Source: RGIG2041 sp045532715 (GTDB taxonomy: Bacteria; Bacillota; Clostridia; UBA1381; UMGS1253). From it: 14,481 bases of DNA. Positions 1 through 6,844 of this stretch are shown piece after piece. Positions within the stretch are counted from its first letter, which is position 1. Every line of letters starts with the position of its first letter. The position numbers were made by a program, and so were the translations under genes. The notes under the pieces were generated by a model. The model did not search any database, was not told where the DNA came from, and saw only the letters and a program-made list of their open reading frames with translations. The stretch is taken from the NCBI GenBank assembly GCA_045532715.1, contig JAZSGM010000324.1, positions 1 to 14,481 of the forward strand, read 5' to 3'.

Positions 1-60
1 GCCGCAGAGCGTGACACCGCAGAGCGTGCCGCCGCAGAGCGTGACACCGCAGAGCGTGAC
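1..60 (+). repeat. 15-bp tandem repeat, four units
   Basis: Four consecutive 15-base units begin at 1, 16, 31 and 46. Each shares the core CGCAGAGCGTG; they differ only at the first base (g or a) and in the gac/gcc at the end. Bases 1-28 and 31-58 are identical. The unit is a multiple of three, so it encodes xAERD in frame 1 or PQSVT in frame 2. The array may continue beyond the left edge. Confidence 0.9.
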
Positions 61-207
61 ACCGTGCACAAATGGCAACTCTCTGACCGTGAACGTGAGA
101 TTATACGGCGGTTAAGTGGGGGGGGCAGACGATACATGGAACGGTTAATTGGCAGTCGCGCAGAAGTTTCTAAAAGATATCCACCCATGCGGACGCAAGC
201 CGCGTAA
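1..207 (+). CDS. 3' end of an unidentified phage protein with a pentapeptide-repeat segment
   Basis: Frame 1 is open from the window edge to a TAA at 205-207, giving the last 68 residues of a protein I do not recognise. The first 20 residues are four five-residue units of the type xAERD, which should form a charged helix or coiled coil. A basic helical tail follows, with motifs such as DREREIIRRL and GGGRRYMERLIG. A run of eight G lies at 118-125. I prefer this frame because its stop is only 24 bases from the next start, matching the tight packing of the rest of the module. Frame 2 is also open from the edge, to a TAA at 113-115, and would read as PQSVT repeats; it leaves a 116-base gap, so I consider it less likely. 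The gene probably belongs to the head or connector module, by position only. Confidence 0.45.
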   Translation, partial: AAERDTAERAAAERDTAERDTVHKWQLSDREREIIRRLSGGGRRYMERLIGSRAEVSKRYPPMRTQAA

Positions 208-231
208 GATACGCGAAAACGAGGTTTACAA

Positions 232-402
232 ATGAGCAAACAGGATTTTGGAAGACACGGCGAATTTCTTGAAGAATCCGTGAAGCACATACTGAAGTAC
301 GACCCTGAATCCCTTGCATACATGGGCGTATTAAAGAGCGGTGAATTTAGTGGAACGCTGGAAAGTGCGGAAGAAGTACCGGAAGAAGCTGACGAATCAT
401 GA
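232..402 (+). CDS. Small acidic phage protein, function unknown
   Basis: A 56-residue protein beginning MSKQDFGRHGEFL and ending in an acidic tail (EEVPEEADES). The ATG at 232 has GAGG at 221-224, seven bases upstream. Its TGA (400-402) overlaps the ATG of the next gene as ATGA, so the two are probably translationally coupled. It is too short for the track's length cutoff but has ordinary codon use, a ribosome site and tight spacing. I do not recognise the family and see no signal peptide or membrane segment. Lying between the connector region and the tail-terminator-like gene, it is likely a minor head-tail joining or tail-completion component. That role is inferred from position alone. Confidence 0.7.
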   Translation: MSKQDFGRHGEFLEESVKHILKYDPESLAYMGVLKSGEFSGTLESAEEVPEEADES

Positions 403-836
403 CAAAACAGGGCGCACTTGCTTCATTCTTAAATTCCGCAATCCCAATAACTGCCCGAACAGATGAAGAAACAGGCGAAACTTTACACTTTCTCCCGTTC
501 TATCCTGTCGGAAACGTCCCTGACTATGCGCGTGATAATTTCACAAAAGGGTGGAGTTATGGGACATATACGCCTGTTTTTGATAGTATCAGCGGCTCTC
601 CCGTGTCTATCACTATCAACATATGGGCGTACACGTCACTGGAAAAGCCGCTTAATGACGCCGCCAATGATTTGTCACGGGCTGTCGGTTACGGCGGGAA
701 GGCTGTGAAATGTGACGGCGGGTTTATTTGGTTTCGCCGTGGGTCTCCGTGGTGTCAGAATCTGATTGACGCGGATGACGATAACATCAAACGACGCTAT
801 ATCAACCTGACGGCGGAATACCTGACCGCCGATTAG
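399..836 (+). CDS. Putative tail terminator / tail completion protein
   Basis: A 145-residue protein starting at an ATG that overlaps the previous stop (ATGA). Its C-terminal half has the pattern seen in small Firmicutes phage proteins placed just before the major tail protein: a DGGFIWFRRGSPWCQ stretch, then a polar segment and the ending IKRRYINLTAEYLTAD. In that position the protein usually caps the tail tube and docks it to the head connector (tail terminator, sometimes annotated as a minor capsid protein). The role is inferred from gene order and from the remembered C-terminal pattern. It is followed after 20 bases by the major tail protein gene. No catalytic motif or membrane segment is visible, as expected for a structural protein. 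Confidence 0.7.
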   Translation: MTKQGALASFLNSAIPITARTDEETGETLHFLPFYPVGNVPDYARDNFTKGWSYGTYTPVFDSISGSPVSITINIWAYTSLEKPLNDAANDLSRAVGYGGKAVKCDGGFIWFRRGSPWCQNLIDADDDNIKRRYINLTAEYLTAD

Positions 837-856
837 TAAAGAAAGGAAGGACATAT

Positions 857-1576
857 ATGTGGAAAGCCGCAAGAGTGACAGCGGATTTTGCAAATAACAT
901 CCAAACAAACGCCGGAACGTTGCTGAAATCGTTTGACGTAAGCAACCCGACTGAACCGGACGACGCGGACATTATCTGCGCCACATCCGGCGATTTTTCC
1001 ATTTCCGCAACACCTGACACGGAAGATTTCTTTGAAGACGTGAACAACGTACCAAATAATACGATGGAGGGCAAGAGAATCACGGGATGGAACTGCTCAC
1101 TGTCTGTTGCCGCACTGGACATTACGCCTGACACGCTCAAACTTGCCATTGGTGCGGCTGATATTACAGGCACTTCTGTTACTATCCGTGACCAATACAG
1201 ACTGGCGGACTTCCAGAAAATTTACTGGATAGGCGACATGATTGACGAGGACAAGGTTCTTGTTGTGGAAATGGACAATGTTGTGTCCACAGGCGGGTTG
1301 AATCTTACAACCACGAAAAACGGCAAGGGCTCTCTTAATTTGGAACTTACTGTGCACTCATCCATTGCGGACATTACAAAAGTCCCGATGACAATTTACG
1401 TACTGGAAAAGGTGGATACCACGTACACCTATACCGCCGTGTCCAGTCCCACGGGCAACCCGTCCACGCAGGGCTACTATGAGCGTTCTGGGACAAGCCC
1501 GAATTACACGTACACACGCTCTACGGACACGACGGTACAGAGCGGAAAGACGTACTATACACGGAGTAGCACTTAA
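857..1576 (+). CDS. Major tail (tube) protein
   Basis: A 239-residue protein, the subunit of the hollow tail tube that polymerises around the tape measure. The ATG at 857 follows an AAAGGAAGG ribosome site. The body matches the Firmicutes phage major tail protein pattern: NAGTLLKSFDVSNPTEPDD near residue 18, DIICATSGDFS, an EDVNNVPNN turn, GWNCSLSVAALDITPDTLKLAIGAADI, then STGGLNLTTTKNGKGSLNLE near residue 150. The usual fold ends near residue 181. Residues 182-239 are an extra C-terminal extension rich in Tyr, Thr and Ser, with NPSTQGYYERSG and DTTVQSGKTYYTR segments. Extensions of this style occur on other phage structural proteins and are likely exposed on the tube surface. The tail chaperone gene begins 12 bases downstream. 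Confidence 0.9.
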   Translation: MWKAARVTADFANNIQTNAGTLLKSFDVSNPTEPDDADIICATSGDFSISATPDTEDFFEDVNNVPNNTMEGKRITGWNCSLSVAALDITPDTLKLAIGAADITGTSVTIRDQYRLADFQKIYWIGDMIDEDKVLVVEMDNVVSTGGLNLTTTKNGKGSLNLELTVHSSIADITKVPMTIYVLEKVDTTYTYTAVSSPTGNPSTQGYYERSGTSPNYTYTRSTDTTVQSGKTYYTRSST

Positions 1577-1588
1577 GGAGGCGGACAC

Positions 1589-1936
1589 GTGAAATTAACT
1601 GAATTTAAGGATTATGACGCTATCCGTGTCGTTGCAGACCTTATGCCGCACGTCGGCAATATTTGCAAGAACAGCGTCATGGAAAAAGCGCGTAACGGTT
1701 CTAAAATGGAATTTGCCGCCGCGCTCCTCAAGGAAAACCCCGCTGACGTCTTTGCAATGCTTGCAATTTTGGACGGGAAAAAGCCGTCTGAATACCATTG
1801 CAACGCCGCAACCGTCATTAAAGATGTTTTCAACATGATTTCCGACCCCGAATTATTAGACCTTTTTGGCTTGCCGACGCGGACGCCGGAATCGTCTGGC
1901 TCTGTGTCGGCGAATACAGGGGAATCCCAAAAGTAA
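1589..1936 (+). CDS. Tail assembly chaperone, first frame (gpG-like)
   Basis: A 115-residue protein in the position of lambda gpG, between the major tail protein and the tape measure gene. Chaperones of this class bind the tape measure and recruit tube subunits, and they are not part of the finished virion. The start is GTG at 1589, behind a strong AAGGAGG (1574-1580). The N-terminal 90 residues are mixed helical (DYDAIRVVADLMPHVGNIC, then AALLKENPADVFAMLAIL). The last 25 are a flexible Ser/Thr/Pro tail (TPESSGSVSANTGESQK), as is common before a frameshift site. The next frame is open across this tail and well beyond, which suggests that part of the product is made as a 191-residue G-T fusion. 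Assignment rests on position, size and the two-frame layout. Confidence 0.8.
   Translation: MKLTEFKDYDAIRVVADLMPHVGNICKNSVMEKARNGSKMEFAAALLKENPADVFAMLAILDGKKPSEYHCNAATVIKDVFNMISDPELLDLFGLPTRTPESSGSVSANTGESQK
1925..1936 (+). promoter_or_regulatory. Candidate -1 programmed frameshift site
   Basis: The first chaperone frame ends tcc-caa-aag-taa. A -1 slip of the lysyl tRNA from AAG to AAA (1930-1932), with the stop codon waiting in the next site, puts the ribosome into the frame reading gta-acc-gca-ttt, the second chaperone frame. The local CCCAAAAG is a C-run followed by an A-run, but in this phase it is not a perfect X_XXY_YYZ heptamer. I found no better heptamer in the 1822-1936 overlap. The exact slip point is therefore a proposal. 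Confidence 0.5.
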
Positions 1937-1944
1937 CCGCATTT

Positions 1945-2163
1945 TTGGGATATTGTCGGGCACGGTTAAAGCGTGAACAAAAAGACGCCGTTTACCGCGC
2001 TTACATGACAGACGCCCTCGCCGCGATTGCCGAAAATACACAGCGTTTCGCGGGTGGGAAGGCAATGCAAAAACGCTATGCGGAAATTGTTATGCCGCAA
2101 AAAAAACCGCTACAAACAAGCGCGGACGTGATAGCGCACATTAAAAAGAAATTGCGCGGATAG
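1945..2163 (+). CDS. Tail assembly chaperone, second frame (gpT-like)
   Basis: This frame is open from 1822 to a TAG at 2161-2163, in the -1 frame relative to the upstream chaperone gene. Between 1822 and 1945 it contains no ATG or GTG. The first possible start is a TTG at 1945 with no ribosome site, so independent translation is doubtful. The product resembles the second part of Firmicutes phage tail chaperones: LGYCRARLKREQKDAVYR, then AYMTDALAAIAENTQRFAGG, ending in IAHIKKKLRG. Such parts bind the tape measure when fused to the first frame. With a slip at the Lys codon before the upstream TAA, the fusion would be 191 residues, 76 from this frame. The coordinates given use the TTG; the true product probably begins at 1589. 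Confidence 0.75.
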   Translation: MGYCRARLKREQKDAVYRAYMTDALAAIAENTQRFAGGKAMQKRYAEIVMPQKKPLQTSADVIAHIKKKLRG

Positions 2164-2177
2164 GAGGTGTCTTTGAA

Positions 2178-5100
2178 GTGAATCTGTTTGAATTGTTCTC
2201 AATCCTTTCTCTCCGTTCGGATGGATTTACAAACGGTATCAAAGACGCCTCCGAAACTATGCAGTCATTCGGCGACCGCATTGACGCCATTGCCGCCGCC
2301 GCAGGGAAAGCCATTACCGCCGGAATGACACTTGCTTCCGGTGCGGTGGTTGCATTTGCCAAAGAATCCGTTGATGTAGGCAAGCAATTTGACGCGGCAA
2401 TGGCTAATGTCGCCGCGATTTCCAGTGCGACAAGTGAACAGTTGAACGACTTGCGGGGAACAGCTATTGCAATGGGCGGCTCAACAAAATTCTCTGCCAC
2501 GGAAGCGGCGGACGCGCTCGGCTATATGGCAATGGCAGGATGGAAACCGCAACAAATGATAGATGGCTTGAAGGGCGTTATGGACTTAGCCGCCGCGTCC
2601 GGTGAAAACCTTGCAAGAGTTTCAGACATTGTTACCGACGCGCTTACGGCGTTCAGTCTGAAAGCGGAAGATTCCGCACATTTCGCTGACGTGCTTGCCG
2701 TTGCGTCCAGTGCCGCCAATACTACCGTTTCCATGATGGGGGAGACATTCAAATATGTTGCTCCATTGGCTGGGACGTTAGGTTATACAATAGAAGATAT
2801 GGCGGTCAGTATTGGGCTTATGGCAAACGCCGGGATTAAGGCGTCACAGGCAGGCACGTCACTCAGGGCTGGCTTATCGAAACTTGTCAAACCAACAGAC
2901 AGCGCGATAACAAAACTCAAGGAATTAGGCTTGACTGTGCAGGATATGGGCGATGAAGAAATAGCCGCCAAAACCGCCGCGCTTGAAGCGTCTGTAAGTG
3001 CCCGTGAAAAGGCATACAGCGATGATGAAGAAGCCTTGAGGGAAAGCCTTGACAGACAATATGACGCGCTCAGGAAATCACTTGAAGCCCGTTACAATGC
3101 GCAAAAAGAAGCGTTTGACAATGAATATGAAGAGCGCAAAAAGGCACTGGATAAGTCGTATGACGCCGCGAAAGATATTGCCGACAAGGAGTACGAAGAA
3201 CGCAAAAAGACGCTTGACGCCGAATACGACGCGCTGGAAAAAACGCTTGACGCCGAAGTGGAAGCCGTACAAAAGGCAAATGAAAAAACACTTAGTGACA
3301 CGCAGAAATCACAGGAAAGAACGGTTAAGGAGTACGAAAAGGCGACTGAGGCAAGACTTGCCCTGATTGACGAAGAGTACAAGGAATCTTTGCGCCTTAC
3401 CAATGAAGCAGAATACAACCGGCTGAAAGGTCTTGATGACCAGATTGCCACAATTCAGGCGCAGTCAGACGCGGCGGCGAAGGCGGCGGAAGATGAAGAA
3501 CGCAGACAGCGCAGGGCGGAACTGCAAAAGGCTGTCAATACCGCGAAAACGGCGGAAGCACGGCGCGAAGCGGAACAGAAATTAGCAGATTATAATAAAA
3601 ATATCCGCCGCAAAGATGAAGAAGCCGCACGGAAAGCCCAAATCGCCGACCTTAAAGCCCAAAAAGAACAGGCAAAGGAAGAAGCGAAAGCGGCGCGTGA
3701 GACTGCTAAAGAGGCGCGGGACGCGGAAGTAAAAAGTTATAAGGAAACACGGGCGAAAGGGCTGGAAGAACTCAAAGAAACACAAAAGCAAGAACTTGCG
3801 GAACTGAAAGACCGTCAAAAGACGGAACTGGAAGCGGCAAAAGCGACGCGGAAAGAACAACTCGACGCGGCGAAAGAAGCCAATGCGCAAGACCTGAAAG
3901 AGTTAAAAGAACTTAACGAATGGCGTCTATCCACTATCAAAGAAGCAAACGAAGACGAATTGAAGTCCCTCAGGAAAGCGCAGTCAGACCAATTATCAGC
4001 CGTCAAAGACGGCAATAACGATAAGCTAAAAGCGGCGAAAGATGGGCATTCAAAGCAATTACAAGCCCTCAAGGACGCAAATAAAGAGCAATTAGCGGAA
4101 TATCAAGATTCCGTCAAAAAACAGGTGGCGGAACTTAAAAAGCAAGGGGAAGCACGGGCGGCTGTCCTAACAGACGACAAAGGAAATACGCGTGATTTTA
4201 TTGAAGTTGTGAAAATTTTGCGCGAAAAATTCAAAGGCTTGTCGGAAGCGGAACAGTCCGAATACGCCGCCGCAATATTCGGGCAGGAGGCTATGTCTGG
4301 CTGGCTTGCGATAATTAACGCAAGTGAGGATGATTTCAACGACCTTAGAAAAGAAATCAACGCCGCAAGCGTCAGCAATGAGAAATTCGTGGAAGCAATG
4401 GAAAAAAACGGTTTCAGTGCGGACGCTATGCGGGCGTCTATGGCAAAACTCGGAGTGACGGAGGAAGAATTTAACGAGGCTTTGAAGAAATCCAAAGGGA
4501 AAGTCAAGGATTTCAGGGAAGCATTACAAAAGGCGGCTGACAGCGGCGTTACGCTTAATGATATTGATAACAACCTCACAATATCGGGGAAAGAGTTAGA
4601 AAAAGTATTCGGGTCAATGTCCGCCGCCGCGCAAATGGCTCTCACACATGAGGACAGCTTAGCAGGAAGCGCAACAACGCTTAGTTCTGCGCTTGAAACG
4701 CTGAAAATCCGGCTGTCAGATGAAATCACACCCGCACTGCGTAAATTTACAGAATTTGCCCAAACAAGCGTTGTCACGTTGACAAAGGCTTTTGAAGATG
4801 GCGGACTTGACGGAATGATGAGCGCACTTGCCCCGATTATCACTGACGGAATCGGGATGATTCTGGAATATCTGCCTAACGTTGTGACTATCGGCGGACA
4901 AATTCTCGGCGCGGTTGTGACCGGGCTTATCAATAACATACCTCTTTTGTGGGATGGCGCGTTAAAAGTTGCGTCCGCATTCGTCGGATATCTCCGTGAC
5001 GCATTCCGTGGCGTTTTTGAAAATTTTGGTCTTGGGGAACAGTTCAACGCCGTATTTGAAAGCGTATCACAGGCGTTTGAGCAAGTACGCAACGCCGTGA

Positions 5101-6464
5101 CAGGCGCGTTTGAGCGGATTAAAACCGCTTTTTCAGCGGCTTTCGGAGAGTATTTCACAAGTGGGCAAGCCGCACAGGACGCCACAAACCTGTTGATAAC
5201 AGCGATTGGATTTTTGGGAGACGCTTTTTCAACTGCCGCCGACATTGTGGCAACTGTTGTCGAGAACATCATCAATTTTGTGAGTTGGCTTTCGGAAGGC
5301 AGTACGGGCGCGGATGTGTTCATTGCCGCAATTACCGGCATTGTGACAGCATTTGCCGCATTTAAGACCGCTATGGCAATAAAGGACATTATCGACAAAG
5401 CCACGAAAGCGTTTTCTTTATTTAACGCAGTTCTGGCGGCGAATCCGCTTGTCCTTGTGGCGGCTCTGATTGCCGGTGTTGTCGTGGCACTGATAACGTT
5501 ATGGCATACAAACGAGGATTTCAGGAATGCGGTTATCAACATCGGAAACGCCATTAAAGACTTTGTAACAGGGCTTGTTGATACCGTTGTCGGATTTTTT
5601 ACAAAGACTATCCCGGACGCATTAGCGGCATTACGTGAATTTGTCTCCGAAAAGACAAGAGAAATCAAAGATTTCTTTATCAATCTCCGTGATGGAATCA
5701 TAGAAGCGTTCGCCAATATCGGCAAATGGTTCGAGGATAAATTTACTGCCGCCTATAACGCTGTGACAGGCGCGTGGAACGGCGTCGGGAAATGGTTTTC
5801 CGACCGCTGGACGGATATTTCCAACGCATTTACTGGCGCAGTCACGTGGTTCGGCGACACGTTTGACGCCGCATGGAAGGGCGTCACGGACGCATTCGGT
5901 AGCGTGAAAGACTTCTTTTCCGGCGTCTGGAATGACATCACAGGCGTGTTTACCGGCGCGTTTGAGTGGTTCAAGGACATCGGAAAGAACATTATCAACG
6001 GGCTAAAAGAGGGAATCGGCGGGTTATGGAACGGCTTTATTTCCTTCCTGAGCGGCAAGACGGATGAAGTCAAGGACGAGTTCGAGGGCGAACAGGGCTT
6101 TGACACGCACAGCCCCTCCAAATGGTCAGAGAAGGTGTTCCGCAACGTCTTACAGGGCGGGGAAATCGGGCTTGAACGCGGTCTGCCGGATATGCTGTCC
6201 AGCGCGAAATCCACCGTGCAAGGCATTCAGGACGCGCTTACAGCCGACCCGTTCAACGTCAGCGGCGGGTACAGCGTCACAACAAATCCTGCATACAGCC
6301 CCGTTGGCGTGGCGTCTCCACGTGGCGCGGCACAGGGGCAAATTGAGACTGTGCGCGTGGAACAACCCATACAGATTACAGTTGACAAGCGCGTTTTGGG
6401 CGAAATGATGTACACGTACCTGCAAACGCGGTTCAGGGCAGAGGGGGCGCGAGGATGGACGTAA
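2178..6464 (+). CDS. Tape measure protein
   Basis: A 1428-residue tape measure, the rod inside the tail tube that sets tail length and helps deliver DNA. The GTG at 2178 follows AGGAGGTG (2162-2169). Residues 65-253 are the first part of the conserved TP901-type core (AGWKPQQMIDGLKGVMDLAA, AGIKASQAGTSLRAGLSKLV). Residues 662-727 resume it (VKILREKFKGLSEAEQSEYA, then IFGQEAMSGWLAIINASEDDF). The roughly 405 residues between are a Lys/Glu/Ala-rich helical insert with two arrays of 11-residue repeats. A further unusual segment spans 728-814. Hydrophobic segments at about 1047-1068 and 1089-1109 are likely membrane-inserting. An aromatic repeat region covers 1183-1268, and a THSPSKWSEKVF motif typical of the C-terminal part follows. 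The end overlaps the next gene by 10 bases. The long antisense frame at 4103-5725 is a shadow. Confidence 0.95.
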   Translation: MNLFELFSILSLRSDGFTNGIKDASETMQSFGDRIDAIAAAAGKAITAGMTLASGAVVAFAKESVDVGKQFDAAMANVAAISSATSEQLNDLRGTAIAMGGSTKFSATEAADALGYMAMAGWKPQQMIDGLKGVMDLAAASGENLARVSDIVTDALTAFSLKAEDSAHFADVLAVASSAANTTVSMMGETFKYVAPLAGTLGYTIEDMAVSIGLMANAGIKASQAGTSLRAGLSKLVKPTDSAITKLKELGLTVQDMGDEEIAAKTAALEASVSAREKAYSDDEEALRESLDRQYDALRKSLEARYNAQKEAFDNEYEERKKALDKSYDAAKDIADKEYEERKKTLDAEYDALEKTLDAEVEAVQKANEKTLSDTQKSQERTVKEYEKATEARLALIDEEYKESLRLTNEAEYNRLKGLDDQIATIQAQSDAAAKAAEDEERRQRRAELQKAVNTAKTAEARREAEQKLADYNKNIRRKDEEAARKAQIADLKAQKEQAKEEAKAARETAKEARDAEVKSYKETRAKGLEELKETQKQELAELKDRQKTELEAAKATRKEQLDAAKEANAQDLKELKELNEWRLSTIKEANEDELKSLRKAQSDQLSAVKDGNNDKLKAAKDGHSKQLQALKDANKEQLAEYQDSVKKQVAELKKQGEARAAVLTDDKGNTRDFIEVVKILREKFKGLSEAEQSEYAAAIFGQEAMSGWLAIINASEDDFNDLRKEINAASVSNEKFVEAMEKNGFSADAMRASMAKLGVTEEEFNEALKKSKGKVKDFREALQKAADSGVTLNDIDNNLTISGKELEKVFGSMSAAAQMALTHEDSLAGSATTLSSALETLKIRLSDEITPALRKFTEFAQTSVVTLTKAFEDGGLDGMMSALAPIITDGIGMILEYLPNVVTIGGQILGAVVTGLINNIPLLWDGALKVASAFVGYLRDAFRGVFENFGLGEQFNAVFESVSQAFEQVRNAVTGAFERIKTAFSAAFGEYFTSGQAAQDATNLLITAIGFLGDAFSTAADIVATVVENIINFVSWLSEGSTGADVFIAAITGIVTAFAAFKTAMAIKDIIDKATKAFSLFNAVLAANPLVLVAALIAGVVVALITLWHTNEDFRNAVINIGNAIKDFVTGLVDTVVGFFTKTIPDALAALREFVSEKTREIKDFFINLRDGIIEAFANIGKWFEDKFTAAYNAVTGAWNGVGKWFSDRWTDISNAFTGAVTWFGDTFDAAWKGVTDAFGSVKDFFSGVWNDITGVFTGAFEWFKDIGKNIINGLKEGIGGLWNGFISFLSGKTDEVKDEFEGEQGFDTHSPSKWSEKVFRNVLQGGEIGLERGLPDMLSSAKSTVQGIQDALTADPFNVSGGYSVTTNPAYSPVGVASPRGAAQGQIETVRVEQPIQITVDKRVLGEMMYTYLQTRFRAEGARGWT
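3060..3455 (+). repeat. Hendecad (11-residue) array A in the tape measure
   Basis: Residues 295-426 divide into twelve 11-residue units with no gap. The first six begin with Tyr (residues 295, 306, 317, 328, 339, 350), for example YDALRKSLEAR and YEERKKTLDAE. The next six begin with Val or Leu. The DNA is diverged, so this is a protein-level repeat. An 11-residue spacing corresponds to nearly three helical turns and favours a straight or slightly right-handed coiled coil. Confidence 0.85.
3693..4154 (+). repeat. Hendecad (11-residue) array B in the tape measure
   Basis: Residues 506-659 divide into fourteen consecutive 11-residue units. From residue 528 onward the pattern is roughly xLxxLKxAxxx, for example ELAELKDRQKT, QLDAAKEANAQ, ELKSLRKAQSD and QLQALKDANKE. 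The hydrophobic residue at unit position 2 recurs at 529, 540, 551 and so on to 650. Array B is separated from array A by 79 residues of charged helix (427-505) without the same register. Confidence 0.85.
5724..5981 (+). repeat. Aromatic repeats near the tape measure C-terminus
   Basis: Residues 1183-1268 carry WF or FF pairs starting at 1184, 1206, 1224, 1246 and 1264, so the spacing alternates 22, 18, 22, 18 (a 40-residue double period). Between them lie related segments such as YNAVTGAWNGVGKWF and ISNAFTGAVTWF. Aromatic repeats are known in tape measure proteins and are thought to mark contacts with the tube. The alternating spacing is what I read directly. Confidence 0.7.
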
Positions 6465-6844
6465 CGTTACAATTCAATGATTTCAACTTTGCGCCCGTCC
6501 TCTCCACTTACAGCGTCTCCTATGAGACAAATTACCGCAAGACCGTGACCGCGTTGGACGGGACAGAGTACTTCGCCAACGCAACACGGCGACCGGTTAT
6601 CACATTTTCGCTTTTTCCCATGACGGACGCGCAGGCAACCGCCGCCTATGACGCGCTGTCCATCATGATTGCGGACTGCACTTACACAGACCCTGCCACA
6701 ACGGGCGACAGCGGGACAGATTACACGCAACTAATGCGCGTGACCTCCAATCTGGACTATGTCTTTGCCCTGCGCTCCGTCGATGGGAACAGATATTACA
6801 AAGGCGGACAAATCACGCTCAGGGGGGTGAAATGTCGTGCATAG
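6455..6844 (+). CDS. Tail tip protein between tape measure and hub
   Basis: A 129-residue protein beginning MDVTLQFNDFNFAPVLSTYS at an ATG inside the last codons of the tape measure gene (10-base overlap), preceded by a G-rich ribosome site (GAGGGGG). The pattern of SYETNYRKTVTALDGTEYF, a FPMTDAQATAAYDALSIM stretch, then TDYTQLMRVTS resembles small beta-rich tail proteins found in this position in gut Firmicutes phages. In those, a TALDGT-type motif is followed by an R-x-x-I-x-F-x-L strand. It probably forms part of the ring that joins the tube end to the hub (distal tail role). It overlaps the hub N-terminal gene by 8 bases. The role is inferred from gene order and pattern; I cannot name an exact family. 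Confidence 0.7.
   Translation: MDVTLQFNDFNFAPVLSTYSVSYETNYRKTVTALDGTEYFANATRRPVITFSLFPMTDAQATAAYDALSIMIADCTYTDPATTGDSGTDYTQLMRVTSNLDYVFALRSVDGNRYYKGGQITLRGVKCRA

Noticed and set aside
3049..3366. Alternative + strand open frame of 105 residues inside the tape measure
   Set aside because: It is a shifted reading of the hendecad region with very high Lys/Arg content, no ribosome site and full overlap with the tape measure frame.
4103..5725. A 540-residue open frame on the minus strand
   Set aside because: It lies wholly antisense to the tape measure gene, whose domains are clear. Its composition (Ser, Ala and Asn runs) is what the complement of Gly/Ala/Glu-rich codons gives, and it has no operon context.
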